A stretch of DNA of 64,000 bases from Cellulomonas sp. KRMCY2 (GTDB taxonomy: Bacteria; Actinomycetota; Actinomycetes; Actinomycetales; Cellulomonadaceae), in NCBI RefSeq assembly GCF_000526515.1, contig NZ_JAGF01000001.1:3720001-3784000 (forward strand). The letters are read 5' to 3'. The notes beneath the pieces were generated by a model that was given only the letters and a program-made list of their open reading frames with translations, was not told where the DNA came from and did no database searches. Shown piece after piece: positions 41,818 to 50,378 of the stretch. The position numbers and the translations under genes were made by a program. Numbering within the stretch: position 1 is the first letter of the stretch; each line of letters starts with the position of its first letter.

Positions 41818-43313
41818 CGACCATGGTCTTGGTCCACCGGTTCCTCGACGACTACGCGCGCAACAGGGCCAACCTCCTGTTCCTCGTCCTGGTGCCGATC
41901 GTCTTCGTGGTCGTCGCGGCCGACTCGATGGCCGAGGCAGCGCGACTCCTCGGCGGCGCCGGTGGTGGGGCGCCGATCGAAACCATCACGGCAGGATGGG
42001 CAGCGGGCTTCCTGGCCGCGATCGCCATGTACTTCCAGGTCCGCGCCGCCAAGCTCACCGACCGGCGCTTGGTCCTGTCGGGACTCCCGCGCCTCACGCT
42101 CGTGACCGCCCGGATGATCGCAGGTGGGCTGCTGGCGGCGGTTGCATGCACCGCCGCTCTGCTCGCCCTTGCGGCCCGGAACGGTATCCAGCAGCCAGGC
42201 CGTGTGGTCCTCGGGACGCTCATGTTCGCCGTCGTCTACCTGGCCTTCGGAGCGCTGGTCGGGGCCACGGTCCCGAATGCCGTGAACGGCACAGTCCTGC
42301 TGATGTTCATCTGGATCATCGATGTGTTCTTCGGTCCCACGCTCAGCGGCTCGGATGCCCTGGTGACCCGGTTTCTCCCCACCCACTTCATCTCCCTGTG
42401 GACAGTCAACCTGCCCGCGGGGCACGCGGGGGCCAGCGAGCTCGTCTGGTCCCTCACCTGGACGGTCACCGCAACGGCCACTGCTTTCGTCGTCGTGCTG
42501 CGGACCAGCGCGGTGGGACGCAGATGGAGCGCCGCCCGCCCTGGCTCTGCCGGGACCCAGCTGCGGACCGGGCTGCGGATGGCGTGGCGAACCTGGCGGC
42601 GGACACCTGTGCTGTGGGCACTGCTGGCTGTTGTCCCCACGGTGTTCATCTGGCTGTCAGATGCGATCACCCCGCATGGCAGCACCCCGGTCACGCTTCG
42701 CGAGGGCGGTGCGCCGCTCACCGAGATGCTCGACCCCGCCCACATGCATGCCGCGACGATGGCCCCCGTCGCCGTGGCCTCGCTGGCGGCGCTTGCGGGA
42801 GTCTTCATCGCGCTGGACGCACGCGAGGCGGACCAACGGCTCGCCCTGGCGGGCCAACGCCGCTGGGTCGTCCTCGCCACGCGACTGAGCACGGTGTTCG
42901 CGGCGGCCGGCATCGCCACGGCGGCGTCTGTCATCGTGACCTCCACCGTCTTCGATGCCCACCAATGGGGGGTGTACGTCGCTGCAATCACGCTCGTCGC
43001 CCTGACGTACGCACTGGTCGGAGTGCTTCTCGGTCCGCTGTTCGGGCGAGTCAGCGGCACCTTCATGGCCTTCCTCATCCCGTTCATCGACCTGGGCATC
43101 GGCCAGAGCCCGATGCTCCAGGCACAACCGGAGAGCTGGGCCCGATACCTCCCGAGCTACGGCCCCACCCGCATGGTGATCGACGGCGCACTCACAGCGA
43201 CCTTCGACGAGGCCGCCTCCCTGGTGGTCGCACTCGCATGGGTCACCGGTCTGACCCTGGCGGTCGTCATCCTGTTCCGACGGGAGCAGGCTGCGACGGT
43301 CCAGGCCGGCTAG
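41814..43313 (+). CDS. ABC-2-type exporter membrane protein
   Basis: A 499-residue membrane protein with about twelve helices in two similar sets (residues about 15-235 and 265-495), so it looks like two ABC-2 permease halves in one chain. Segments like NAVNGTVLLMFIWIIDVFFGP and FGRVSGTFMAFLIPFIDLGIG correspond between the halves. It pairs with the ATPase before it. The substrate is unknown; bacteriocin/antibiotic or lipid export is typical for such systems. Confidence 0.85.
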   Translation: MTTMVLVHRFLDDYARNRANLLFLVLVPIVFVVVAADSMAEAARLLGGAGGGAPIETITAGWAAGFLAAIAMYFQVRAAKLTDRRLVLSGLPRLTLVTARMIAGGLLAAVACTAALLALAARNGIQQPGRVVLGTLMFAVVYLAFGALVGATVPNAVNGTVLLMFIWIIDVFFGPTLSGSDALVTRFLPTHFISLWTVNLPAGHAGASELVWSLTWTVTATATAFVVVLRTSAVGRRWSAARPGSAGTQLRTGLRMAWRTWRRTPVLWALLAVVPTVFIWLSDAITPHGSTPVTLREGGAPLTEMLDPAHMHAATMAPVAVASLAALAGVFIALDAREADQRLALAGQRRWVVLATRLSTVFAAAGIATAASVIVTSTVFDAHQWGVYVAAITLVALTYALVGVLLGPLFGRVSGTFMAFLIPFIDLGIGQSPMLQAQPESWARYLPSYGPTRMVIDGALTATFDEAASLVVALAWVTGLTLAVVILFRREQAATVQAG

Positions 43314-43344
43314 CTGTCCGGTAGTGCGGCGCCGACGGGCCCCG

Positions 43345-43371
43345 GGCTGACGGCAACCGTGGCCGTCAGCC
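43345..43371. terminator. Hairpin between convergent genes
   Basis: GGCTGACGGC (43345-43354) pairs perfectly with GCCGTCAGCC (43362-43371) around a 7-base loop, just after the exporter stop and overlapping the stop of the DUF3105 gene. Confidence 0.65.
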
Positions 43372-44040
43372 GCCGACCCCGCCGTCGCAGGGGGCGCCCG
43401 GCTCGGGTGTCTGCTCGCCCTGGAGGTAGCGCAGCAGGAACGGTGCCAGGCGTTCGTCCAGCGCGGAGTCGAGCTCGAGCTGGACGCCCCAGGCGGTGGC
43501 GACGACATCGGATGCCAGCTGGTCGAAGGGGCTCACCAGGAGATACGGGTTCTCCTCTGCCAGGCCACGCAGCGTGGCGACCTGTTCGTCGTCGAGGCCG
43601 GGCCGGTACGTCAACCAGACCGCACCGTGCTCCAGGGAGTGCACGGCGTTCTCGCTTCGCACCGGCTCCGCGTAGAAGCCGCAGTTCTGCACGACCGGGT
43701 CGTGATCCCCGCCGACCGGAGGCAGGGCCTGACCCTCGTCGGCTGCGGCGGTTGGCGTCGGATAGGGAACGTCCTCGATGACGTGCGTCGCAGAGGGCAC
43801 CTCGACGACCTCCTCCCCCTCGATCGGAGCGCTCGCCGCCGCCTGGGCCGCCGCGGCCTGACGCTGCGCGTTGACGATCAGAACCGTCGTGGGCACCGCC
43901 AGGGCCAGCACGACCAACCCGACAACCAGGGCGATGAGTCGCGTGCGGCGCCGATCGGCCCGCTGCTGTGCGGCCTGGATCTCCGCGAGCCGGGCGCGCC
44001 GCTCGTCCTTGTCAGGGTTTCGCTTGCCGCCAGCGCTCAT
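43366..44040 (-). CDS. DUF3105 membrane-anchored protein
   Basis: A 224-residue protein with a basic coiled N-terminus (RLAEIQAAQQRADRRR), one helix (about 35-57) and an outer domain. The family motif is clear: GGDHDPVVQNCGFY... SENAVHSLEHGAVWLTY, with two His-containing parts and a Cys that could hold a metal. DUF3105 has no fixed function but is often seen near copper or DUF305 genes, as I recall. GGAGGAACCC precedes the ATG. Confidence 0.85.
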   Translation of the reverse strand: MSAGGKRNPDKDERRARLAEIQAAQQRADRRRTRLIALVVGLVVLALAVPTTVLIVNAQRQAAAAQAAASAPIEGEEVVEVPSATHVIEDVPYPTPTAAADEGQALPPVGGDHDPVVQNCGFYAEPVRSENAVHSLEHGAVWLTYRPGLDDEQVATLRGLAEENPYLLVSPFDQLASDVVATAWGVQLELDSALDERLAPFLLRYLQGEQTPEPGAPCDGGVGG

Positions 44041-44256
44041 GGGTTCCTCCGGATCGGTGCGGTCGTCGACCGCTCGGGTGACCTAGGCACATCGTGGGGT
44101 TCGTGGAAGGTTCAAGGATACGCCGCGTGGCCAGCCCGGCTGTCGCGGGACCCGTCGCCACCGAGATGCACGGTCACCGCACGGGACCGGGTGCGCGACT
44201 CGATTCCTTCGTCGCAGGTGGCCGCCGAGGTCCGCCCGGTGTGATGGAATTGGGCC

Positions 44257-44349
44257 ATGTCCCGTCAACACAGCTCCCGATCGACCACGGCCCACGCCGT
44301 TGGCCCGATGCGGCGCCTGTGCTGTCCGGGCATCCGCTGCGACTGTTGA
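44257..44349 (+). CDS. 30-residue Cys-rich leader peptide (predicted cysteine attenuator)
   Basis: An ATG at 44257 behind GGAATTGGG opens a 30-codon reading that ends RRLCCPGIRCDC and TGA. Four of the last nine codons are Cys. It lies about 210 bp upstream of an amino-acid ABC importer. In mycobacteria, short ORFs with runs of Cys codons make downstream sulfur genes respond to cysteine. A shorter start (ATG at 44308) would give only the Cys-rich end. Confidence 0.6.
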   Translation: MSRQHSSRSTTAHAVGPMRRLCCPGIRCDC

Positions 44350-44562
44350 CCTGAGCGACGGTCCGTGCCCTGTACAGGGCGCCGACCGACCCGGCACACC
44401 GCCCTTCCCGTCCCGGTCGCACCGGACGATCACCGGCGGCTCGGAGCCGGCGTGCAGAGGTCCCGAGATCGGACACCCTGCTCCGCCGGATCCGCGCGTC
44501 TTGCCCGAGCCTCCCCACTCCACGTCGCGCCTCGTGCGCACCCACCGAAGGACTCCCGGACC
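44350..44562 (+). promoter_or_regulatory. Leader RNA region with hairpins between Cys peptide and importer
   Basis: Contains the palindrome GCCCTGTACAGGGC (44367-44380), 17 bp after the peptide stop, and a second GC-rich hairpin candidate near 44433-44450 (CCGGC...GCCGG). These could be the switching elements of an attenuator. No U-run is seen. Confidence 0.4.
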
Positions 44563-45396
44563 ATGTCGAAGAACCGCCTCACCCGTGCTACCGCCCTCGC
44601 TTCCCTCACCCTTGCCCTTGCCGCCTGCTCAGCCACCGGCGACGACGCCGGGTCGACCGCAACCTCGGATCCTTCGGGGCAGCCCGCCGACACGTCGTTG
44701 GCCGACGTCGTGGACGCCGGCACCCTGACAGTCGGGACGGAGGGGACCTACCGGCCGTTCTCCTACCACCAGGACGGTTCGGGCGACCTGACCGGCTACG
44801 ACGTCGAGGTGATCGAGGCCGTCGGGGCCGAGCTCGGCGTCGAGGTCGTGTTCGAGGAGACGCAGTGGGACGCGATCTTCGCCGGGCTCGAGGCCGGCCG
44901 CTTCGACGTGATCGCGAACCAGGTCTCGATCACCCCGGAGCGCGAGGAGGCCTACACGTTCTCCACCCCGTACACCGTCTCGACCGGGGTGATCGTCGTA
45001 CCGGCCGACGACGACTCGATCACGTCGTTCGAGTCCCTGGCTGGCAGGACCACCGCCCAGTCGTTGACCAGCAACTGGTACACCCTGGCGCAGGACAGCG
45101 GCGCAACCATCGAGGCGGTCGAGGGCTGGGCCCAGTCCGTCGCCCTGGTCGAGCAGGGCCGGGTCGACGCGACGATCAACGACAAGCTCACCTTCCTCGA
45201 CTACGCCCAGACGAATGACGCCTCTGGGCTGAAGATCGCCGCCGAGACCGACGAGGAGTCGCTGAGCGCGTTCGCCTTCGCGAAGGGCAGCACCACGCTC
45301 GCCGAGGCGGTGGACGAGGCCCTGGCCGCTCTGGCGCAGGACGGCACCTTGACGGAGATCTCCGAGAAGTACTTCGGCCAGGACGTCTCGAGCTGA
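44563..45396 (+). CDS. Amino-acid (probably cystine) ABC transporter substrate-binding lipoprotein
   Basis: A 277-residue lipoprotein. The lipobox (LALAACS) gives an anchor Cys near residue 24. The rest is a family 3 solute-binding fold (GTLTVGTEGTYRPFSYH, GYDVEVIEAVGAELG, FDVIANQVSITPEREE, VDATINDKLTFLDY). The pattern resembles TcyA-type cystine binders. GAAGGA precedes the ATG at 44563. It heads a three-gene importer. The Cys-rich leader upstream supports cystine or cysteine as substrate. Confidence 0.88.
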   Translation: MSKNRLTRATALASLTLALAACSATGDDAGSTATSDPSGQPADTSLADVVDAGTLTVGTEGTYRPFSYHQDGSGDLTGYDVEVIEAVGAELGVEVVFEETQWDAIFAGLEAGRFDVIANQVSITPEREEAYTFSTPYTVSTGVIVVPADDDSITSFESLAGRTTAQSLTSNWYTLAQDSGATIEAVEGWAQSVALVEQGRVDATINDKLTFLDYAQTNDASGLKIAAETDEESLSAFAFAKGSTTLAEAVDEALAALAQDGTLTEISEKYFGQDVSS

Positions 45397-45420
45397 TCCG
45401 GCGAGCGACGGACACCGACC

Positions 45421-46089
45421 ATGAGCCAACCCGACTGGACGCTCGTCCTGGACTCCCTGTGGCCTCTCACACTGGGAGCCGCCCGGGGCACCATCCCGCT
45501 GGCCGTCGTGTCCTTCGCACTGGGTCTGGTGCTCGCACTGGTCCTGGCCCTGATGCGGCTCTCACGACGGCGGTGGTTGTCGGGAGTCGCCCGCGGGTAC
45601 ATCTCGGTGGTCCGGGGGACGCCGCTGCTCGTCCAGCTGTTCGTGATCTTCTACGGACTGCCAACGATCGGTGTGGTCATCGATCCCTGGCCGAGCGCCG
45701 TCGTCGCCTTCTCGATCAACGTCGGCGGCTACGCGGCCGAGGTGATCCGGGCAGCGATCCTGTCCGTCCCGAAGGGCCAGTGGGAGGCCGCATACATGAT
45801 CGGCATGTCGCACCCGTTGGCGCTGCGCCGGATCATCCTGCCGCAGGCGGCACGCGTCTCGGTGCCACCGTTGTCGAACACCTTCATCAGCCTCGTCAAG
45901 GACACCTCGCTGGCCTCGCTGATCCTGGTCACCGAGCTCTTCCGCCAAGCCCAGGAGGTGGCGGCCTTCAGCCAGGAGTTCATGCTCCTGTACCTGGAGG
46001 CCGCCCTGGTCTACTGGTTGATCTGCCTCGTCCTGTCCACCGCGCAGGGCTCCCTCGAGAAGCGATTGGACCGCTATGTCGCCCACTGA
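45421..46089 (+). CDS. Amino-acid ABC transporter permease
   Basis: A 222-residue membrane protein of the HisM/TcyB family with five helices and the family motif EVIRAAILSVPKGQWEAAYMIG, which contacts the ATPase. RGTPLLVQLFVIFYGLP is another hallmark. Its last 14 bases overlap the start of the ATPase gene. Confidence 0.93.
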   Translation: MSQPDWTLVLDSLWPLTLGAARGTIPLAVVSFALGLVLALVLALMRLSRRRWLSGVARGYISVVRGTPLLVQLFVIFYGLPTIGVVIDPWPSAVVAFSINVGGYAAEVIRAAILSVPKGQWEAAYMIGMSHPLALRRIILPQAARVSVPPLSNTFISLVKDTSLASLILVTELFRQAQEVAAFSQEFMLLYLEAALVYWLICLVLSTAQGSLEKRLDRYVAH

Positions 46090-46903
46090 ACCCGGAGCCG
46101 TCGACCCGCTCGAGCCGCCGCACCGGGCCGACGCACCGACCTCCCCGGGCGCCCCGCTCCTGACGGTGCGGGGGCTGGCGAAGAGCTTCGGCGCCAACCA
46201 GGTGCTCCGTTCGGTCGACCTGTCGATCGGACGCGGCCAGGTGCTGGCCCTGATCGGCCCGTCCGGCTCCGGCAAGACGACGGTCCTGCGCTGCCTGAAC
46301 GGCCTGGAGGTCGCCGACGGCGGAACGATCGCGGTCGGCGCCGACCTCGCGCTCGACTTCGCCCGTCCGCCGTCCAGACGCGAGCTTGCCGCCTTGCGCG
46401 ACCGCTCGGCGATGGTCTTCCAGCACTACAACCTCTTCCCGCACAAGACGGTGCTGCAGAACGTCGTCGAGGGACCGGTCGTGGTCCAGCGGCGCCCCGC
46501 CGCCGAGGTCGACGCCGAGGCCAGGGCCCTGCTCGATCGGGTCGGCCTGACCGACAAGTCGGACAGCTACCCGTTCGAGCTGTCGGGCGGTCAGCAGCAA
46601 CGCGTCGGCATCGTGCGCGCGCTCGCGCTCAAGCCCCAGCTGCTGCTCTTCGACGAGCCGACGTCGGCCCTGGACCCCGAGCTCGTCGGCGACGTCCTGG
46701 GCCTGATCAAGGAGCTCGCGCTCGAGGGCTGGACGATGGTGATCGTCACCCACGAGCTCCAGTTCGCCCGGGAGGTCGCGCACGAGGTCGCCTTCGTCGA
46801 CGGCGGGACGATCGTCGAGCGTGGTGAGCCGGCCCAGCTGCTGCGTGACCCGCAGCACGAGCGCACCCGGCAGTTCCTGCACCGGCTGCTCCACCAGTTC
46901 TAG
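46076..46903 (+). CDS. Amino-acid ABC transporter ATP-binding protein
   Basis: A 275-residue ATPase of the GlnQ/TcyC type. A Pro-rich start of about 25 residues precedes GPSGSGKTT (Walker A), QHYNLFPHKTVLQN, LSGGQQQRVGI (signature) and LLLFDEPTSALDPE (Walker B). It completes the importer with the two genes before it. Confidence 0.94.
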   Translation: MSPTEPGAVDPLEPPHRADAPTSPGAPLLTVRGLAKSFGANQVLRSVDLSIGRGQVLALIGPSGSGKTTVLRCLNGLEVADGGTIAVGADLALDFARPPSRRELAALRDRSAMVFQHYNLFPHKTVLQNVVEGPVVVQRRPAAEVDAEARALLDRVGLTDKSDSYPFELSGGQQQRVGIVRALALKPQLLLFDEPTSALDPELVGDVLGLIKELALEGWTMVIVTHELQFAREVAHEVAFVDGGTIVERGEPAQLLRDPQHERTRQFLHRLLHQF

Positions 46904-46953
46904 CCGGCAGATGCGCGACCAGGGCACTCCGTGCGTCTGCACCTCGACGGTCA

Positions 46954-48459
46954 TCAGCCGACAGCGATCGTCCCCATCATCCCGAGGTCCTCGTGGTCGA
47001 GGATGTGGCAGTGATAGACGGTCCGGCCGCTGAACCGGTCGAACGCGATGCGCACCGTCACCTCCCCGTCCGCCGGGACGTCCACGACATCGCGGCGGTC
47101 GACCACCGTGACAGGCCCGTCCGCTGTGCGTACCAGCTGCATCGGCCACACGTGCAGGTGGAACGGGTGACTCATCGGTGAGGTGTTGCGGATGGTCCAC
47201 TCCTCGACGTCGCCGGCGCGAACCTGCTGGTCGATGCGCTCGGGATCGAAGGAACGCCCGTCGATCGTGAACCGCATCCCGCCGTCGCCCATGCCCATGC
47301 CCATGCCCGTCGCCAGCTCGAGCACGCGAGAACGCGCAACGGACGCGCTGCGCAGGTCCCGCCCGGCCGGACGACGCCCGGGGCCGGGTGCGGCCGGCGG
47401 AACCGCACCTGCCCCGCTCGTCGTCCCGGTGGCCCGGACGATGGCGAGGGTCGTGGCGCCCCGCGAGGACGGCGGACGTCCGCCCATCATGCCCATGCCA
47501 CGCCCGCTGCCGCGGTCGTAGGCCAGTGTCTCCAGCTGCGTCGTGCCGGCAGGCAGGGTCACGGTCAGATCCGCGCGGTTCCCTGGCGCCAGGACGATCT
47601 CGGTGACGTCATGCGGCGTGGCGAGAGGACGGCCGTCGAACCCGTTGAGGCTCATCGGGTGGCCGTCCAGGCTCAGCCGCAGGTAGCGCGAGGTGCAGGC
47701 GTTGAGGACGCGCCAATGCTCTGTCGCGCCCGTCCGGCCCTCGAGCACCGGACGAGCTTGCCCGTTGACGAGCACGAGGTCTCCCTCGCGCCCGGCCATG
47801 CGATCCATCGGGGAGACCACCGCGACGCTCCCGTCCGCGGCCAGGCTGGTGTCCGAGATGATCAGCAGCCGTTCGCCCGCTGTCGCGGAGGCGTCGCGGT
47901 CCACGACGATCGCCCCGTAGAGGCCGGCGAAGACCTGGCCGGCGACCATACCGTGGTGGTGCGGGTGGTACCAGAACAGCCCGGTGGGATGGTCGGCCGG
48001 CAGCAGGATGTCGTAGGCGTGCGCCTCGCCTGGGTCGACCCGGACGAAGGGGTTGTCCCCCGCGCCCTGCGGTGACACCTCCAGACCGTGCGTGTGGAGG
48101 TTCGTCGGTTCGTCGAGGTCGTTGACCAACCGCACCCGCAACCGGTCACCCGGGGCCAGGAGCAGCGTCGGACCCGGCACGCTGCCGTTGAACGCCAGCA
48201 CGTGGGCGGTGCGGCCCGCGAGGCTCACATCGGCCGGAGCGGCGCGGAGATCGACCTGGAGCACACCGTCAACGGCGCGAAGCACGTCGGGCTCGGTGAG
48301 CGCAGCGCCCTGCCCCGGTGCCGGGTTCCGGACCGTCGAGCCGGGCCCGAACGGCGGCCACCCGTTGCCGCCCAGGCCGACGAGCCCGACACCTGCGCTC
48401 GCTGCACCCAGCAGCCCCAGCTCGAGGGCGTGGCGACGGCTGATCGCCTCCGAGCTCAC
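46954..48459 (-). CDS. Multicopper oxidase
   Basis: A 501-residue exported oxidase, probably oxidising Cu(I) to the less toxic Cu(II). The N-terminus has a signal with SRRHALELGLLG, which may be Tat-type. All four copper motifs are there: LHTHGL, FWYHPHHHG, HPFHLHVW and HCHILDHEDLGMM. Met-rich inserts (GMGMMGGRPP, MGMGMGDGGM) recall the Cu(I)-binding loops of CueO. The GTG at 48459 overlaps the SHOCT stop as GTGA. It would be under CopR box 17. Confidence 0.93.
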   Translation of the reverse strand: MSSEAISRRHALELGLLGAASAGVGLVGLGGNGWPPFGPGSTVRNPAPGQGAALTEPDVLRAVDGVLQVDLRAAPADVSLAGRTAHVLAFNGSVPGPTLLLAPGDRLRVRLVNDLDEPTNLHTHGLEVSPQGAGDNPFVRVDPGEAHAYDILLPADHPTGLFWYHPHHHGMVAGQVFAGLYGAIVVDRDASATAGERLLIISDTSLAADGSVAVVSPMDRMAGREGDLVLVNGQARPVLEGRTGATEHWRVLNACTSRYLRLSLDGHPMSLNGFDGRPLATPHDVTEIVLAPGNRADLTVTLPAGTTQLETLAYDRGSGRGMGMMGGRPPSSRGATTLAIVRATGTTSGAGAVPPAAPGPGRRPAGRDLRSASVARSRVLELATGMGMGMGDGGMRFTIDGRSFDPERIDQQVRAGDVEEWTIRNTSPMSHPFHLHVWPMQLVRTADGPVTVVDRRDVVDVPADGEVTVRIAFDRFSGRTVYHCHILDHEDLGMMGTIAVG

Positions 48460-48728
48460 TGACCGTCCAGGTTGCCCAACCGCTCCTGGAACTCGGTGGA
48501 GTCGATCTCCCCTCGCGCATAGCGCTCCTCCAGGATCGCCCGCGCCCGCGAGACGCCACCCGCCGGTGGACCGGACGTCGTCCCACCGTGGCCCGAGCCT
48601 CCACCGGACGATGTGCCACCGCCCGAAGCGAGACGCACCAGCACGACCACCAGGACCACCACACCCGCGAGGACGAGCAACCACAGCAGCCACATCCCAG
48701 GGCCCATCCCGTATCCGTTCCACATCAT
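48456..48728 (-). CDS. SHOCT-domain small membrane protein
   Basis: A 90-residue protein starting MMWNGYGMGPGMW, with one membrane helix (about 12-35), a Gly/Ser-rich linker and a SHOCT tail (RARAILEERYARGEIDSTEFQERL). The ATG at 48728 is preferred since AGAGGA lies nine bases upstream. It is coupled to the multicopper oxidase gene by GTGA. It is the third SHOCT protein of the island. Confidence 0.75.
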   Translation of the reverse strand: MMWNGYGMGPGMWLLWLLVLAGVVVLVVVLVRLASGGGTSSGGGSGHGGTTSGPPAGGVSRARAILEERYARGEIDSTEFQERLGNLDGQ

Positions 48729-48829
48729 GTCAACCATTCCTCTCGACTCGTCGACAGGACCGGCCCGCTGAGGGCCGCGCCGATACCCCATGGTGCGCTC
48801 CGGACCTGAAGGCCACCCGATCGGGGACA

Positions 48830-48849
48830 TGAAGGAACGCTGAAGGTCC
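48830..48849 (+). promoter_or_regulatory. CopR-type tandem box 17
   Basis: Reads TGAAGGAAC-GC-TGAAGGTCC, 101 bp upstream of the SHOCT/multicopper oxidase pair, in the usual orientation. It is the rightmost box seen. Confidence 0.7.
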
Positions 48850-48924
48850 CCAGGGCCAGGGCCCTGCCGGATCATCTCCAGCAAGACCCTGACCTGGGAC
48901 GACACTGCCGAGAGAACAGTCCGA

Positions 48925-49689
48925 TCAGATGGCGGACCAGCCCCCGTCGCACGGCAGGATCACGCCGTTGACGTTGCTCGCATCGTCGCTGAGCAACCAG
49001 GTGATCGAGGCCGCCAGCTGCTCGGACGTCGCGACGGGTGGCACGATGGCGAAGAACGGCCCGAGCACCTCGCCGGCGAAGGCGGACTTGAAGGGCGCCT
49101 CGATGTTGGTCGCCACCGCCCCCGGAGCGACGGCGTTCGCGCGGATGCCCTTGCCCTTGTAGAAGACCGCCGTGCTCTTCGTGAACCCGTTCACCGCATG
49201 CTTCGAGGCCGTGTACGCCGCGCCGGACGCCGATGCGCGCAGGCTGGCCTCGGAGGAGACGTTGACGATCGAACCTGCGCCGACCCCGAGCATCAGCGGC
49301 AGCACCGCGCGGGTCAGCCGCATGACTGCGGTGACGTTGACCGCGAAGACCCGGTCCCACGTGGCGTCGTCGAGCTCGGCCGGCGGGAGGAACGCGTCCA
49401 TGATCCCGGCCACGTTGGCCAGGGCGTCGACCCGGCCACCGGCGGCGCCGACGACCGCCTGGACGGCTGCCTCGGTCGAGATGTCACCGGCCACGGTGAC
49501 CAGGTCCAGGTCCGGGTTCTCGGCGACGAGCTCCGCGAGGCGCTGCTCCGAGATGTCGCTCGCGACGACCCGTGCGCCTTCACGGGCGAGACGAAGGGCA
49601 GTCGCACGGCCGATACCCGAACCTGCCCCCGTGACGATGGCGGTCTTGCCGGCGAAACGACCCTCGGTGAACTCAGCGGCGACAGACAT
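48925..49689 (-). CDS. Short-chain dehydrogenase/reductase
   Basis: A 254-residue classical SDR. The cofactor loop is TGAGSGIG (about 20-27), NVAG follows, and the catalytic set is S in IVNVSSEAS and YTASK (Y, K). The C-terminus has LPCDGGWSAI. The ATG at 49689 has a plausible AGGA site. It is divergent from a TetR gene 79 bp away, so that regulator probably controls it. The substrate is not predictable. Confidence 0.9.
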   Translation of the reverse strand: MSVAAEFTEGRFAGKTAIVTGAGSGIGRATALRLAREGARVVASDISEQRLAELVAENPDLDLVTVAGDISTEAAVQAVVGAAGGRVDALANVAGIMDAFLPPAELDDATWDRVFAVNVTAVMRLTRAVLPLMLGVGAGSIVNVSSEASLRASASGAAYTASKHAVNGFTKSTAVFYKGKGIRANAVAPGAVATNIEAPFKSAFAGEVLGPFFAIVPPVATSEQLAASITWLLSDDASNVNGVILPCDGGWSAI

Positions 49690-49768
49690 GGATGTGTCCT
49701 CTCTGACACGAGCGCGATCATCAGCCCGGGGTTTCCGGTACTCAGTCCACAAACTAGAGTCAACGCCC

Positions 49769-50377
49769 GTGACGGACAAGCACCGGTCTCCCCAGGGGCG
49801 CCCCCCGGTCACGTCCGCTGCCCAGATCGCCTCGGTCGCCCTGGAGCTCTTCGCCCGTCAGGGCTACGACGCCACGACCCTGGCCGATGTCGCCGGCCAG
49901 GTCGGCGTGGGTCGATCGACGCTGTTCCGCTACTTCGAGAGCAAGAGCGCCATCGTCTGGCACGGTCGGCTCGAAGCCGAGCAGGCGCTGCTCGCCGAGC
50001 TCGGCCACGCGGAGCCCGGGCCCGCATGGCGACCGCAGGTGGCTCGATGCCTGATGGCGGCGCTGCGCTTCCCCGGCGACGACACGCATGCCCTTCGCCT
50101 GCGCCTGCGGCTGATCGACAGCACGCCGTCGCTCCGCACCCACCTGCACACCACCGCCGAACCTGCCGTCGCGGCGATCGCCGACGTCATCGCCCGCAGC
50201 ACCGACCGCCCGGCCGGCGATCTCGAGCCGGTCGTGCTCGCCCGAACCCTGTGGTGGGCCACCATCGAGGCGCTCATCTGGTGGGCAGTGGCCGGCACCG
50301 GGACACCCGAGGCCTCGGTGGGCAGGGCGCTCGTCGCCCTGGGCTTCGACCCCACGGAGTCCGCTCGAACGCTCTGA
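49769..50377 (+). CDS. TetR-family regulator
   Basis: A 202-residue regulator. The N-terminal helix-turn-helix domain (about 15-62) reads IASVALELFARQGYDATTLA... VGVGRSTLFRYFESKSA. The C-terminal half is a ligand domain without recognised class. A GTG at 49769 is the likely start, because longer frames cross the divergent SDR gene. The space between holds ACTC...GAGT (about 49740-49760), a possible operator. Confidence 0.88.
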   Translation: MTDKHRSPQGRPPVTSAAQIASVALELFARQGYDATTLADVAGQVGVGRSTLFRYFESKSAIVWHGRLEAEQALLAELGHAEPGPAWRPQVARCLMAALRFPGDDTHALRLRLRLIDSTPSLRTHLHTTAEPAVAAIADVIARSTDRPAGDLEPVVLARTLWWATIEALIWWAVAGTGTPEASVGRALVALGFDPTESARTL

Positions 50378-50378
50378 C

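Noticed and set aside
44105-44124. Possible CopR box upstream of the DUF3105 gene
   Set aside because: Only the first half (GGAAGGTTC) fits; the second half GGATACGCC does not match the repeat.
44041-44256. Riboswitch (SAM or T-box type) before the amino-acid importer
   Set aside because: I could not recognise a conserved aptamer core; the Cys-rich leader peptide explains the region better.
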